NCBI RefSeq assembly: GCF_003583935.1
Contig: NZ_QYRN01000006.1
Location: forward strand, 1-64,000
DNA length: 64,000 nt
Source: Aureimonas flava
Lineage (GTDB): Bacteria; Pseudomonadota; Alphaproteobacteria; Rhizobiales; Rhizobiaceae
Direction: 5' to 3'
Positions 57,293-64,000 of this stretch are shown here, in pieces (position 1 is the first letter of the stretch; each line of letters begins with the position of its first letter). The notes beneath the pieces are model-generated. The model worked only from the letters and a program-made list of their open reading frames with translations. It searched no databases and was not told where the DNA came from. A program made the position numbers and the translations under genes.

Positions 57293-58603
57293 TCAGCTCA
57301 CGGTCTTGATCGACTGGCTTTCGAGATAGGCGTCGGGATTGGCGGGATCGAAGGTCTTGCCGTCGAAGAAGGTCTCGATGCCGCGCGAGGTGGAGGCGGG
57401 GATGTCGGCCGCCGCCACGCCGAGATCCTTGGCGGCCTCGCGCCATAGGTCCTCGCGGTTGACCTTGTCGACCAGCGCGGTCCGGTCGAGGTCCATCGGC
57501 AGGTAGCCCCAGCGCTGGTCCTCGGTCAGGAACCACAGGTCGTGGCTCTTGTAGGGATAGGAGGCGTTGTCGGCCCAGTAGCGCATTTGGAAGGGGGAGT
57601 TTTCGACCACCTTGCCGTTGCCGTAGTCGAAGCGGCCCTTCATGCGGTCCACGACGTCCTTGAAGGGGGCGTTGATCCACTGGCGCTTGGCGCAGATCTC
57701 GGCCATCTCCTCCTTGTTGGCCGTGTCCTCGCACCACATCTGGGCCTCCTGCACCGCCATCAGCAGCGCCTTGGCGGCGCGCGGATTGGCGTCGACATAG
57801 TCGGCGCGCAGCGCGAAAGCCTTTTCCGGGTGGTTCATCCAGAGCTCGCTGGTGGTGATCGCCGTGTAGCCGATCTCCTGGTTCTTGAGTTGCTCGTTCC
57901 AGGGCTCGCAGACGCAGAAGCAGTCCATCGTGCCGACCTTCATGTTGGCCACCATCTGGGCGGGCGGCACGACGATGGTCGAGATGTCCTGGTTGGGGTG
58001 GATGCCGCCGGCGGCCAGCCAGTAGCGGATCCAGAGGTCGTGCGTGCCGCCGGGGAAGGTCATGGCGGCCTTCACCTCCTTGCCGCTCGCCTTCTTGGCC
58101 GCCAGCGCCGTCTTGAAGGGCGCGGTGTCGAGCGAAAGCTTGAGGTCGGCATATTCGGAGCCGACCGAGATGCACTGGCCGCCGAGGTTGAGGCGCGCCA
58201 GGATGTACATCGGCGTCGGCTGGTTGTTCTGCGTCATCGCGCCCGACGAGATCAGGTAGGGCATGGGCGTCAGGATATGGCCGCCGTCGATGCCCGAGCC
58301 CGCCGAGCCGAGCACGATGTTGTCGCGCGTCGTGCCCCAGGACGACTGCTTGGTGACCTCGACGTCGGTCATGCCGTACTTGTCGAAGAGGCCCTTCTCC
58401 TTGGCGACGAAGAGCGGCGCGGCGTCGGTCAGGGCGATGAAGCCGAGGACGGCCTTGGTCGTCTCCGGTCCCGCCCCTTGCGCGAAGGCGCCGCCGGGAA
58501 AGCTCGCGCCGATCGCCGAGAACAGCGCGGCGGTGCCGGCGGACGCGGCCGTGCCGGCCAGGAAGCGGCGACGGTTCAGGGCGGGGACGTCGAAAACGGT
58601 CAT
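57293..58603 (-). CDS. nrtA: Nitrate-binding ABC transporter substrate-binding protein NrtA
   Basis: Periplasmic nitrate-binding protein of 436 residues. A twin-arginine type signal (NRRRFLAGTAASAGTAALF) opens it, consistent with Tat export as in other NrtA proteins. The domain has the SSWGTTRDNIVLGSAGSGIDGGHIL segment, DCFCVCEPWNEQL and the SPFQMRYWADN stretch, which are characteristic of the CmpA/NrtA family. The ATG at 58603 has GAGGACC upstream. It heads the structural part of the operon after a roughly 395-nt leader. Confidence 0.93.
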   Translation of the reverse strand: MTVFDVPALNRRRFLAGTAASAGTAALFSAIGASFPGGAFAQGAGPETTKAVLGFIALTDAAPLFVAKEKGLFDKYGMTDVEVTKQSSWGTTRDNIVLGSAGSGIDGGHILTPMPYLISSGAMTQNNQPTPMYILARLNLGGQCISVGSEYADLKLSLDTAPFKTALAAKKASGKEVKAAMTFPGGTHDLWIRYWLAAGGIHPNQDISTIVVPPAQMVANMKVGTMDCFCVCEPWNEQLKNQEIGYTAITTSELWMNHPEKAFALRADYVDANPRAAKALLMAVQEAQMWCEDTANKEEMAEICAKRQWINAPFKDVVDRMKGRFDYGNGKVVENSPFQMRYWADNASYPYKSHDLWFLTEDQRWGYLPMDLDRTALVDKVNREDLWREAAKDLGVAAADIPASTSRGIETFFDGKTFDPANPDAYLESQSIKTVS

Positions 58604-58998
58604 GGCGGTCCTCGGATGGGGTGGATGCGGGCCAAACGAAGACGACGCCGCGAGGCCGATGCGTCCACGTCGGGCCTGGCGGCCGGCGCGGAGGGCAGGG
58701 GCGACGCGACGTCGATGTCGTCGAGGCTTGTGGGAAGCTCGGGGCCCAGTCGTCCTTGACGGGCCGTTGATCTATCCAATCGCAGAACGGGCGTTTTGCA
58801 AAGCACAAATGTTTATCAGAGCGGCATGCTCAAAACTTCGGCAGAACCGTTCCAAAGTGGCGGGCGGCCGAGGCTTCGCGCTGCCCGGAGCCGGAGATTA
58901 ATCCGTGATCGCGACGCGCAAATATCGGGCATCGGCTCGCCGCAGCGCAACGTGCCGGGTCGACCCGCACGAAGCGGCGGTGCCGCTCGACCCGCCGC
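58604..58998 (-). promoter_or_regulatory. nrtA leader, likely target of NasT antitermination
   Basis: This gap separates nasS from nrtA and contains no gene. NasT-type ANTAR proteins bind paired hairpins in leaders of nitrate operons, and a leader of this length after nasTS is expected to hold one. Inverted repeats seen on it: 58952-58970 (GTGC arms round GGGTCGACCC), 58819-58831 (GAGC/GCTC, 5-nt loop), 58764-58790 (CCGTT/AACGG) and 58707-58723 (CGACG/CGTCG, 7-nt loop). The stretch 58770-58840 is AT-rich. I could not identify a clear terminator with a T-tract, so the exact element is undefined. Confidence 0.5.
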
Positions 58999-60210
58999 TC
59001 AGTCCCCTGCGGGCGAACCGCCGCCACCCATCGGGGCGGCGGAGAGATAGGCCTCGATCCGTTCGGGATCGAAGTCGGGTCCGCCGCCGGGCGGCGCCCG
59101 CTCGATCCGGGCGTCGGGCAGCGCGTCGGCGCGCCCCGGCAGGGCGGCGCGATATACGTCGGGGCGGAACGCCTCGGCGGCGCGCTCCGCCGCGTCCGCG
59201 TCGAACGGCGTCTGGCCCCAACGCACCATCTGCGCGTAGATCCAGAGTGCCTGCGAGCGGCGCGGCAGGTTGGCGCCGTCCGGTCGAAAGTCGAGATAGG
59301 TCGGGATCGCGCGGCGCGTGCCGTCCGGGTCCACCAGGAGGTCGCCGTTCAGGATCGGCTCGAACAGGCCGGCCTGCCCGCCGACATGGGCGGGCTCGGC
59401 CAGGATCGCGGCGAGCTCGCGCCGGTTTTCGGGCGCGGCGCACCAGCGGGCGCCCGCGTCCAGCACGGCCAGGAGCCGCTCGGCGGTGTCGCGGTTCTCG
59501 CGCCACCAGTCAGGGCGCAGGCCGAGGACCTTCTCGGGCGAGCCGGGCCAGACGTCGAGCTTCACCGCCACGATGCGTCCGATGCCCTCCTCCACCGCCA
59601 GGACGTTCCACGGCGCGTTGACGCAGAACCCGTCGATCAGGCGCGCGCGCAGCGCGTCGGCGGTCATCGGCGGCGGCACCACCGTGAGCGTGACGTCGCG
59701 GTCGGGATCGATGCCGGCCTGTGCCATCCAGAGCCGGAATTCGTAGTTGTGCGAGGAGAACGGGTAGGTCACGCCGAACACCGGCGGCGGCTCGTTCGCA
59801 GCGCGCCGCCGCGCCACCTCGCGTGCCAGCGCCGTGGCGTGCGCGGCGGCGGTGTCGGGATAGGGCGCGTCGCCCATCGCCTCGCGCATGCGCGCCACCA
59901 GTTCCACCGAGAGCGTGATGGCGTTGCCGCCCTCGGCCAGCGCGAAGGGCGCGATCACCGGGTGCGGGTTGGAGCCGAGGCCGAGCTCGCCCGCCACCGC
60001 CATCGGCCCCAGCATGTGCGCCACGTCGAACTGGCGGAAGGCGAGGCGATCGCGGATGTTGGACCAGGAGACGTCTCGCGTCAGCTCCAGGCGGATGCCC
60101 TCGCGCCGGTCGAGCCCGAGTGCGGCGGCCGCGATCAGCACCGCGGCGTCCAGAAGCGGGATGAAGCCGGCCCGGACCACCCGTGCGTCCGCCGCGCCCC
60201 GCGCGCTCAT
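58999..60210 (-). CDS. nasS: Nitrate/nitrite sensor NasS (NrtA-like)
   Basis: A 403-residue NrtA/CmpA-like protein without a signal peptide, therefore cytoplasmic, as expected for NasS, which binds NasT when nitrate is absent. It contains FIPLLDAAVLIAAAALGLD, SWSNIRDRLAFRQFDVAHML, GVTYPFSSHNYEFRLWM, FCVNAPWNVLAVEEG and the YAQMVRWGQTPF region common to the family. The start overlaps the nasT stop as ATGA. The C-terminus is Gly/Pro-rich. Confidence 0.88.
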   Translation of the reverse strand: MSARGAADARVVRAGFIPLLDAAVLIAAAALGLDRREGIRLELTRDVSWSNIRDRLAFRQFDVAHMLGPMAVAGELGLGSNPHPVIAPFALAEGGNAITLSVELVARMREAMGDAPYPDTAAAHATALAREVARRRAANEPPPVFGVTYPFSSHNYEFRLWMAQAGIDPDRDVTLTVVPPPMTADALRARLIDGFCVNAPWNVLAVEEGIGRIVAVKLDVWPGSPEKVLGLRPDWWRENRDTAERLLAVLDAGARWCAAPENRRELAAILAEPAHVGGQAGLFEPILNGDLLVDPDGTRRAIPTYLDFRPDGANLPRRSQALWIYAQMVRWGQTPFDADAAERAAEAFRPDVYRAALPGRADALPDARIERAPPGGGPDFDPERIEAYLSAAPMGGGGSPAGD

Positions 60211-60812
60211 GGCGGCGTCTCCCCGCCCAGGAGACTTGCGGCGGTGACCAGCGATCGGGCGATGTCCACGAGCTTCTTCTTCTCGTTCATGGCGGTCTGG
60301 CGCATCAGCCGGTAGGCCTCCTCTTCCGAAAGGCCCCGCATCCGCATCAGCAGACCCTTGGCGCGCTCCACCACCTTGCGGTCGGCAAGCTCCGAACGCG
60401 CTTCCTGCAACTCGCGCTCCAGCCGCGAATAGGCTTCGAAGCGCAGCACGGCGGTGTCGAGGATCGACCGGACCCGCTCCTTCTTCAATCCGTCCACGAC
60501 GTAGGCCGAAACCCCCGCGGCGATCGCCGCCTCCATCGAATCGGCGTCCGACCGGTCCACGAACATGGCGATCGGCCGGCGCACCGAGCGCGAGACCTGG
60601 AAGAAGGCCTCCAGCCGGTCGCGGTTGGGATTCTCGAGATCCACCACCACGACATCTGGCCGGAAGGCCTCGATCTCGCGCACCAGCCCCAGCGCGTCGG
60701 CCACGACGTGGACGCGCGCGTGCCCGGCCTCGCGCAGGCCCTCCTCGATGATCGCGGCCCGCGCCCGGTTCTCGTCGACGATCAGGACGGCAAGGGCGGG
60801 ACGGGGTTCCAT
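60207..60812 (-). CDS. nasT: ANTAR transcription antiterminator NasT
   Basis: Response-regulator-like RNA-binding protein of 201 residues. A receiver-like domain occupies about residues 1-125 (LAVLIVDENRARAAIIEEGL; VVVVDLENPNRDRLEAF), and the ANTAR domain lies at about 140-195 with ERAKGLLMRMRGLSEEEAYRLMR. NasT should bind the nas leader RNA and prevent termination when NasS releases it in the presence of nitrate. It is the first gene of the unit and is translationally coupled to nasS. Confidence 0.92.
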   Translation of the reverse strand: MEPRPALAVLIVDENRARAAIIEEGLREAGHARVHVVADALGLVREIEAFRPDVVVVDLENPNRDRLEAFFQVSRSVRRPIAMFVDRSDADSMEAAIAAGVSAYVVDGLKKERVRSILDTAVLRFEAYSRLERELQEARSELADRKVVERAKGLLMRMRGLSEEEAYRLMRQTAMNEKKKLVDIARSLVTAASLLGGETPP

Positions 60813-60887
60813 GGGCGCAGAGTGGCAAAGGAGCGAGGGCGGCGCAATATGTCGGGCACCGCCCTTGTTGCGGTGCGAAGGGGGCGA

Positions 60888-61322
60888 TCAGCCGCCGTCG
60901 GCGGCGAGGCCCACGGCCGCGATGCCGGCGACGGCCGCCGCCTCGTCGTTGTCCGACGTATCGCCGGTGATGCCCACGGCCCCGACCACGCGGCCGCCGT
61001 CGCGGATCAGCACGCCGCCGGGCACCGGCACCAGCGAGCCGCCGGCCAGCGTGTTCATGGCGTTGATGAAGTAGGGCTGCTCCTCCGCCCGCTTCCAGAG
61101 CGCGCGCGAGCCGACGCCCATCTGCACGGCGCCGTTGGCCTTGCCGATGGCCACGGCCGGGCGCATCGGCGAGCCTCCGTCCTCGCGCTCCAGCACCAGG
61201 AGGTCGCCGCCCGCGTCGAGCACCGCGACGGTCAGCGGCTTCAGGCCGAGCTCGCGGGCCTTGGCGCGGGCGGCCGCGACGATGCGGCGGGCGGTTTCGA
61301 GCGAAAGGGCGGTCATGGGCAT
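60888..61322 (-). CDS. GlcG/HbpS heme-binding-like family protein
   Basis: A 144-residue protein of the GlcG/HbpS fold. It begins LSLETARRIVAAARAKA, contains LTVAVLDAGGDLLVLEREDG and SMNTLAGGSLVPVPGG-like substrate pocket sequence, and ends with the VVGAVGITGDTSDNDEAAA motif. The family includes heme-degrading sensors and GlcG of glycolate loci; no heme or glycolate genes adjoin it, so the function is unknown. GGAGGAAC directly precedes the ATG at 61322. Confidence 0.88.
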   Translation of the reverse strand: MPMTALSLETARRIVAAARAKARELGLKPLTVAVLDAGGDLLVLEREDGGSPMRPAVAIGKANGAVQMGVGSRALWKRAEEQPYFINAMNTLAGGSLVPVPGGVLIRDGGRVVGAVGITGDTSDNDEAAAVAGIAAVGLAADGG

Positions 61323-61390
61323 GTTCCTCCGGTTCGGGGCCCCTCCCTAGCGCGCCGGCCCGACCCTTAGCAAACCGACGGGCGAGCGCC

Positions 61391-62650
61391 TCAGGCGAAG
61401 CGGCGCGCGGCGTCCAGCCCGAGCCCGAGGCCGACCGAGCCGAACGCGTCGGACAGCGCGACGCGGGCGCCGGGGAAACGGGCCGTCGCGGCCTGCGCGA
61501 CGGCCGGGACCTGCGCGCCGCCACCGGTGAGGATCACGGTCTGCACCGCTTCGGCCTCGAGACCGGCCAGCCGCAGCGCCGCCTCGATCGCGCCGCCGAT
61601 GCGCTCCACCAGTTCGGCCGTGGCCGCCTCGAACTCGCCCCGCGTCACCGGCGCCTCCAGGGCGAGGCCCGGCTCGCGCAGCACGATCGCGGCGGCGTCC
61701 TCTCGCGTCAGCGCGATCTTGGCCTTCTCCACCGCGCCGGCCAGCCGGTGGCCGGAGCGGTGGGACAGGACGTGCTCCATGCGCTTCAGCTTCTCGGGCT
61801 CGGCGGCCTCCTTGCCCAGCGCGCGGATGTCGGCCAGCACCTTGGGCGTGTAGAGGGTGTTGATCCGGTGCCAGGTCGCCAGGTCGTTGAAGTACCAGAC
61901 CGGCATGGAGCGCTTGCCGTCGGCCGTGGCCGAGCCGAGGCCGAGCAGCGGCTGCATGCGGGCGATGTTGAGGAGGCGGTCGAAGTCGGTGCCGCCGACA
62001 TGGACGCCCGTGGTGCCGAGGATGTCGCCGCTCCGGTCGGGCAACCGGGCGCGGTCGGGGCCGAGCCGGAGGATGGAGAAGTCCGACGTGCCGCCGCCGA
62101 TGTCGACCACCAGCGCGACTTGCTCGGCGTTCATGCCGCTCTCGAAGTAGAGCGCGGCGGCCACCGGCTCGAACTGGAACTCCACGTGCCGGAAGCCCTG
62201 CGCCCGCGCCGCCGAGGCCAACTGCTCGGCCGCTTCCCTGTCGGCGGCCTCGCTTTCGTCCACGAAGCGCACGGGGCGGCCGAGCACGATCCGGTCCACC
62301 GGCTCGTCGGTCTCGCGTTCCAGGGTTTCGCGAAGGTGGGCGAGGAAGCGCCCGATCAGCGCCTCGAAGCTCATGCGCTGGCGCCCGACCTGCGTCGTCT
62401 CCCGCATCAGCGATGAGCCGAGGATGCTCTTCAGCGCGCGCATGAAGCGCCCCTCGGCACCGTCCACATACTCGAACACGGCGCGCCGGCCGAAATAGGT
62501 CTGCCCGTCCTCGAGCGAGAAGAACAGCGCGGACGGGATCGTCAGGTGCTCCGCCTCCACGGCCAGGAGCCGCGGCGCACCGCCCGGCGCGCAGAGCGCG
62601 AGCGTGGAGTTGGTGGTGCCGAAATCGAGGCCGGCGTAGCTGCGGGGCAT
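61391..62650 (-). CDS. Hsp70 family protein (YegD-like)
   Basis: An Hsp70-superfamily ATPase of 419 residues. It has the nucleotide-binding motifs LDFGTTNSTLAL (N-terminus), VALVVDIGGGTSDFSIL and VILTGGGAQVPAVAQ, but no peptide-binding C-terminal domain, as in YegD-type proteins. It lacks an adjacent DnaJ or GrpE gene. The start at 62650 was chosen at the family N-terminus; there is no clear ribosome site, and the frame stays open upstream. Confidence 0.87.
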   Translation of the reverse strand: MPRSYAGLDFGTTNSTLALCAPGGAPRLLAVEAEHLTIPSALFFSLEDGQTYFGRRAVFEYVDGAEGRFMRALKSILGSSLMRETTQVGRQRMSFEALIGRFLAHLRETLERETDEPVDRIVLGRPVRFVDESEAADREAAEQLASAARAQGFRHVEFQFEPVAAALYFESGMNAEQVALVVDIGGGTSDFSILRLGPDRARLPDRSGDILGTTGVHVGGTDFDRLLNIARMQPLLGLGSATADGKRSMPVWYFNDLATWHRINTLYTPKVLADIRALGKEAAEPEKLKRMEHVLSHRSGHRLAGAVEKAKIALTREDAAAIVLREPGLALEAPVTRGEFEAATAELVERIGGAIEAALRLAGLEAEAVQTVILTGGGAQVPAVAQAATARFPGARVALSDAFGSVGLGLGLDAARRFA

Positions 62651-62804
62651 GGAAAGGCTCGCGGGAGGAACGGCGTCGCCGCCACCGCTTGGGCGGGGCG
62701 TCGGGACGGAAGGAGGGGGCGGGGCGGTCCCTCTAGCCCATCGATCCGCGCGAGGAAAGGGGCGCCGCGCCCCATTCCCCATACCCTCACCCTCGCGCCG
62801 CCGG

Positions 62805-63788
62805 TCAGTTGGCTTCCGGCTCGCGATACTGCTCGCCGATCCGGCCGAACTCGCCCTGGAGGCGGCCGAGGGCGACCTGGATCGGATAGAGGCCGATCAG
62901 CACGGATCGCTGGAGCACGGCCTGCAGCACGGCACGGGGCGGGGCGGCCGCGAGCAGCGCCGCGGTCTTCAGCCCCGAGCGCCAGCGGCCCTGGCGCCGA
63001 CGCTGGATCGCGCTCGACAGCGCGCCATTGCGCAGCGCGCGCGCATGGATCCAGGACCACTGCGTGCGACGCGCCGGCACGCTCTCGCTGACCGGCGCCT
63101 CGGCGCACCAGCCGAAGCGCGCGCCCCGAAGCGCCGCCCGCGAGAAGAAGTCCGAGTCCCCCCCGCCGGTGAAGTTGAAGGCCGTGTCGAACAGCGGATC
63201 TCCCATGCGTTCCAGAAGCGCGCGGCTCGCGCACAGGTTGCCCGACGAGTAGAGCATCGGAACCCGGCCGGTCCGGCGGAAGGGCGGGCGGAACACCGGA
63301 TGCCGGGCGAGCGCGGCCGGCGCCCCGCCCTCGAACACGGGAACCTGCGGCCCGCCGACGACGTCGACCTCCAGCCGTTCCAGCGTGCCCGCCATGCGCT
63401 CGGCCCAGTCCGGCGCGGCCGCCTCGTCGTCATCGATCACCAGGCAATGGCGCATGGCCGGGAACTCGCGCAGCGCCGTCCGGACGCCGGCATTGTAGGC
63501 CGAGCAGTTGCCCCGATCGTGCGCGACGAGCACGAGACCCGCCAGCGCGCCCGTCTCGAACAGGGCGCGCGCCGCCGACAGGCCCTCGCGCCCCGCCGCG
63601 TCGTTCTCCATCACGATCACGGCGAGCGGCCGCGACGTCTCCTGCGCCGCCAGGGAGGCGAGCGTGCGCAGGAGGCCCTCCGGCCGGCGGAAGGTCGGAA
63701 CGATGGCCACGCGGTCGAAGCCGTCCGCCGGGTGGGACGAGCGGGCCTCGATGGTGACGGAAGGGGAGGCGGGGCGCTGTTCGATCAT
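62805..63788 (-). CDS. Glycosyltransferase family 2 protein
   Basis: A 327-residue GT-A-fold glycosyltransferase, probably in polysaccharide or glycolipid synthesis. It opens with IVPTFRRPEGLLRTLASL, has the acidic motif CLVIDDDEAAAPDWAERM for metal and sugar-nucleotide binding, and shows the acceptor region TGGGDSDFFSRAALRGARFGW. A C-terminal hydrophobic segment may attach it to the membrane. The start at 63788 precedes the catalytic domain; the frame is open to 63923. It diverges from the gene at the right edge by 129 bp. Confidence 0.85.
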   Translation of the reverse strand: MIEQRPASPSVTIEARSSHPADGFDRVAIVPTFRRPEGLLRTLASLAAQETSRPLAVIVMENDAAGREGLSAARALFETGALAGLVLVAHDRGNCSAYNAGVRTALREFPAMRHCLVIDDDEAAAPDWAERMAGTLERLEVDVVGGPQVPVFEGGAPAALARHPVFRPPFRRTGRVPMLYSSGNLCASRALLERMGDPLFDTAFNFTGGGDSDFFSRAALRGARFGWCAEAPVSESVPARRTQWSWIHARALRNGALSSAIQRRRQGRWRSGLKTAALLAAAPPRAVLQAVLQRSVLIGLYPIQVALGRLQGEFGRIGEQYREPEAN

Positions 63789-63917
63789 GGGAGCGACGAT
63801 AACCGCCCAGTGCTGAATATCCCGCGAACGTGACGCACGGAAAAAGCGGGACTTTGACGAAATCGCAACGGCCGGTGGTGCAGGCTGCCTTCCGAACAGG
63901 ACGGAACCGGACCGCCG

Positions 63918-64000
63918 ATGCATATCCTCTTCACCACGTCTCTCCTGCCGGAGCCGGAGCCGACGACGGGCTTCGAGATCGCCAACAGGGCGATCGCGGA
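63918..64000 (+). CDS. Partial glycosyltransferase, probably GT4 family
   Basis: The first 27 codons of a gene that continues past the right edge. The N-terminus MHILFTTSLLPEPEPTTGFE resembles GT4 enzymes, which begin with a MxILFVTSLLPExxPTTGFEIANRAI-like segment that precedes the GT-B fold. Together with the divergent GT2 gene it suggests the start of a polysaccharide biosynthesis cluster. The assignment uses only the N-terminus. Confidence 0.6.
   Translation, partial: MHILFTTSLLPEPEPTTGFEIANRAIA

Noticed and set aside
58942-58956. Sigma-54-like GGCACG plus CTGC in the nrtA leader
   Set aside because: The -24 half is good, but the spacing to the -12 half is one base too long and the -12 sequence lacks TTGC, so it does not fit the strict consensus.
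60822-60880. Possible sigma-54 promoter before nasT
   Set aside because: A TTGC -12 element is present but the -24 GG is missing, so the match is too weak to call.

Overview
The window is 64 kb of GC-rich, densely packed chromosome, most likely from an alphaproteobacterium of the order Hyphomicrobiales/Rhizobiales, possibly near the Aurantimonadaceae. The evidence is the gene set: a TIGR02302/DUF4175 giant membrane protein, a DUF2125 protein, a twin-transmembrane protein beside a PduO-type adenosyltransferase, ftsEX-ydcF-plsC, divergent hisC-tyrC and metX-metW, argH-lptM-lysA, ExoY/ExoF-type exopolysaccharide genes and a NasS/NasT-controlled nitrate operon. Family placement is inference. There is no rRNA, CRISPR array or insertion sequence. 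One tRNA-Leu(CAA) gene lies near the left edge.

Left part (1-16.6 kb): possible truncated frame, tRNA-Leu, dsbB, an HNH endonuclease, alkA-type glycosylase, gluQ, an AEC and an EamA transporter, the twin-TM/adenosyltransferase pair, then etfB-etfA-hbdA (electron transfer flavoprotein and 3-hydroxyacyl-CoA dehydrogenase) behind a perfect 16-bp palindrome. After tlpA come argH-lptM-lysA, the DUF4175 protein and tam.

Middle (16.6-39.9 kb): single-domain response regulator, L,D-transpeptidase, hpt, ftsE-ftsX-ydcF-plsC, chaC, DUF2125 protein, tyrC-hisC diverging from metX-metW, a secreted PGDYG-like protein, aldo/keto reductase, methyltransferase diverging from gloB and a cupin gene, a lone chemoreceptor, an EamA exporter diverging from a PhzF-like isomerase, small membrane proteins, an ExoF-like export protein, a monooxygenase-fold protein and an isolated trmD.

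Sulfur/polysaccharide block (39.8-43.8 kb): a 53-aa membrane protein, a CysN-CysC fusion whose CysN GTPase half has lost its nucleotide-binding motifs, cysQ, and exoY with a clear terminator. Two glycosyltransferases at the right edge suggest that another polysaccharide locus begins there.

Right part (43.8-64 kb): a LysR regulator diverging from mmsA, a second AEC transporter, a P-loop kinase, then on the minus strand a complete nitrate assimilation unit read in the order nasT, nasS, leader, nrtA, nrtB, nrtD, nirB, nirD, cynS, nasA, cysG. NasS and NasT should sense nitrate and control antitermination in the roughly 400-nt leader. NrtABD imports the anion, NasA makes nitrite, NirBD makes ammonium and CysG supplies siroheme. 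A cyanase is embedded between nirD and nasA. GlcG/HbpS-like and Hsp70-like genes follow.

The items most worth a second look are the pseudo-GTPase CysN-CysC fusion, the cyanase inside the nitrate operon, the palindromic operator before etfBA, several unusually strong intergenic hairpins, and the isolated trmD.
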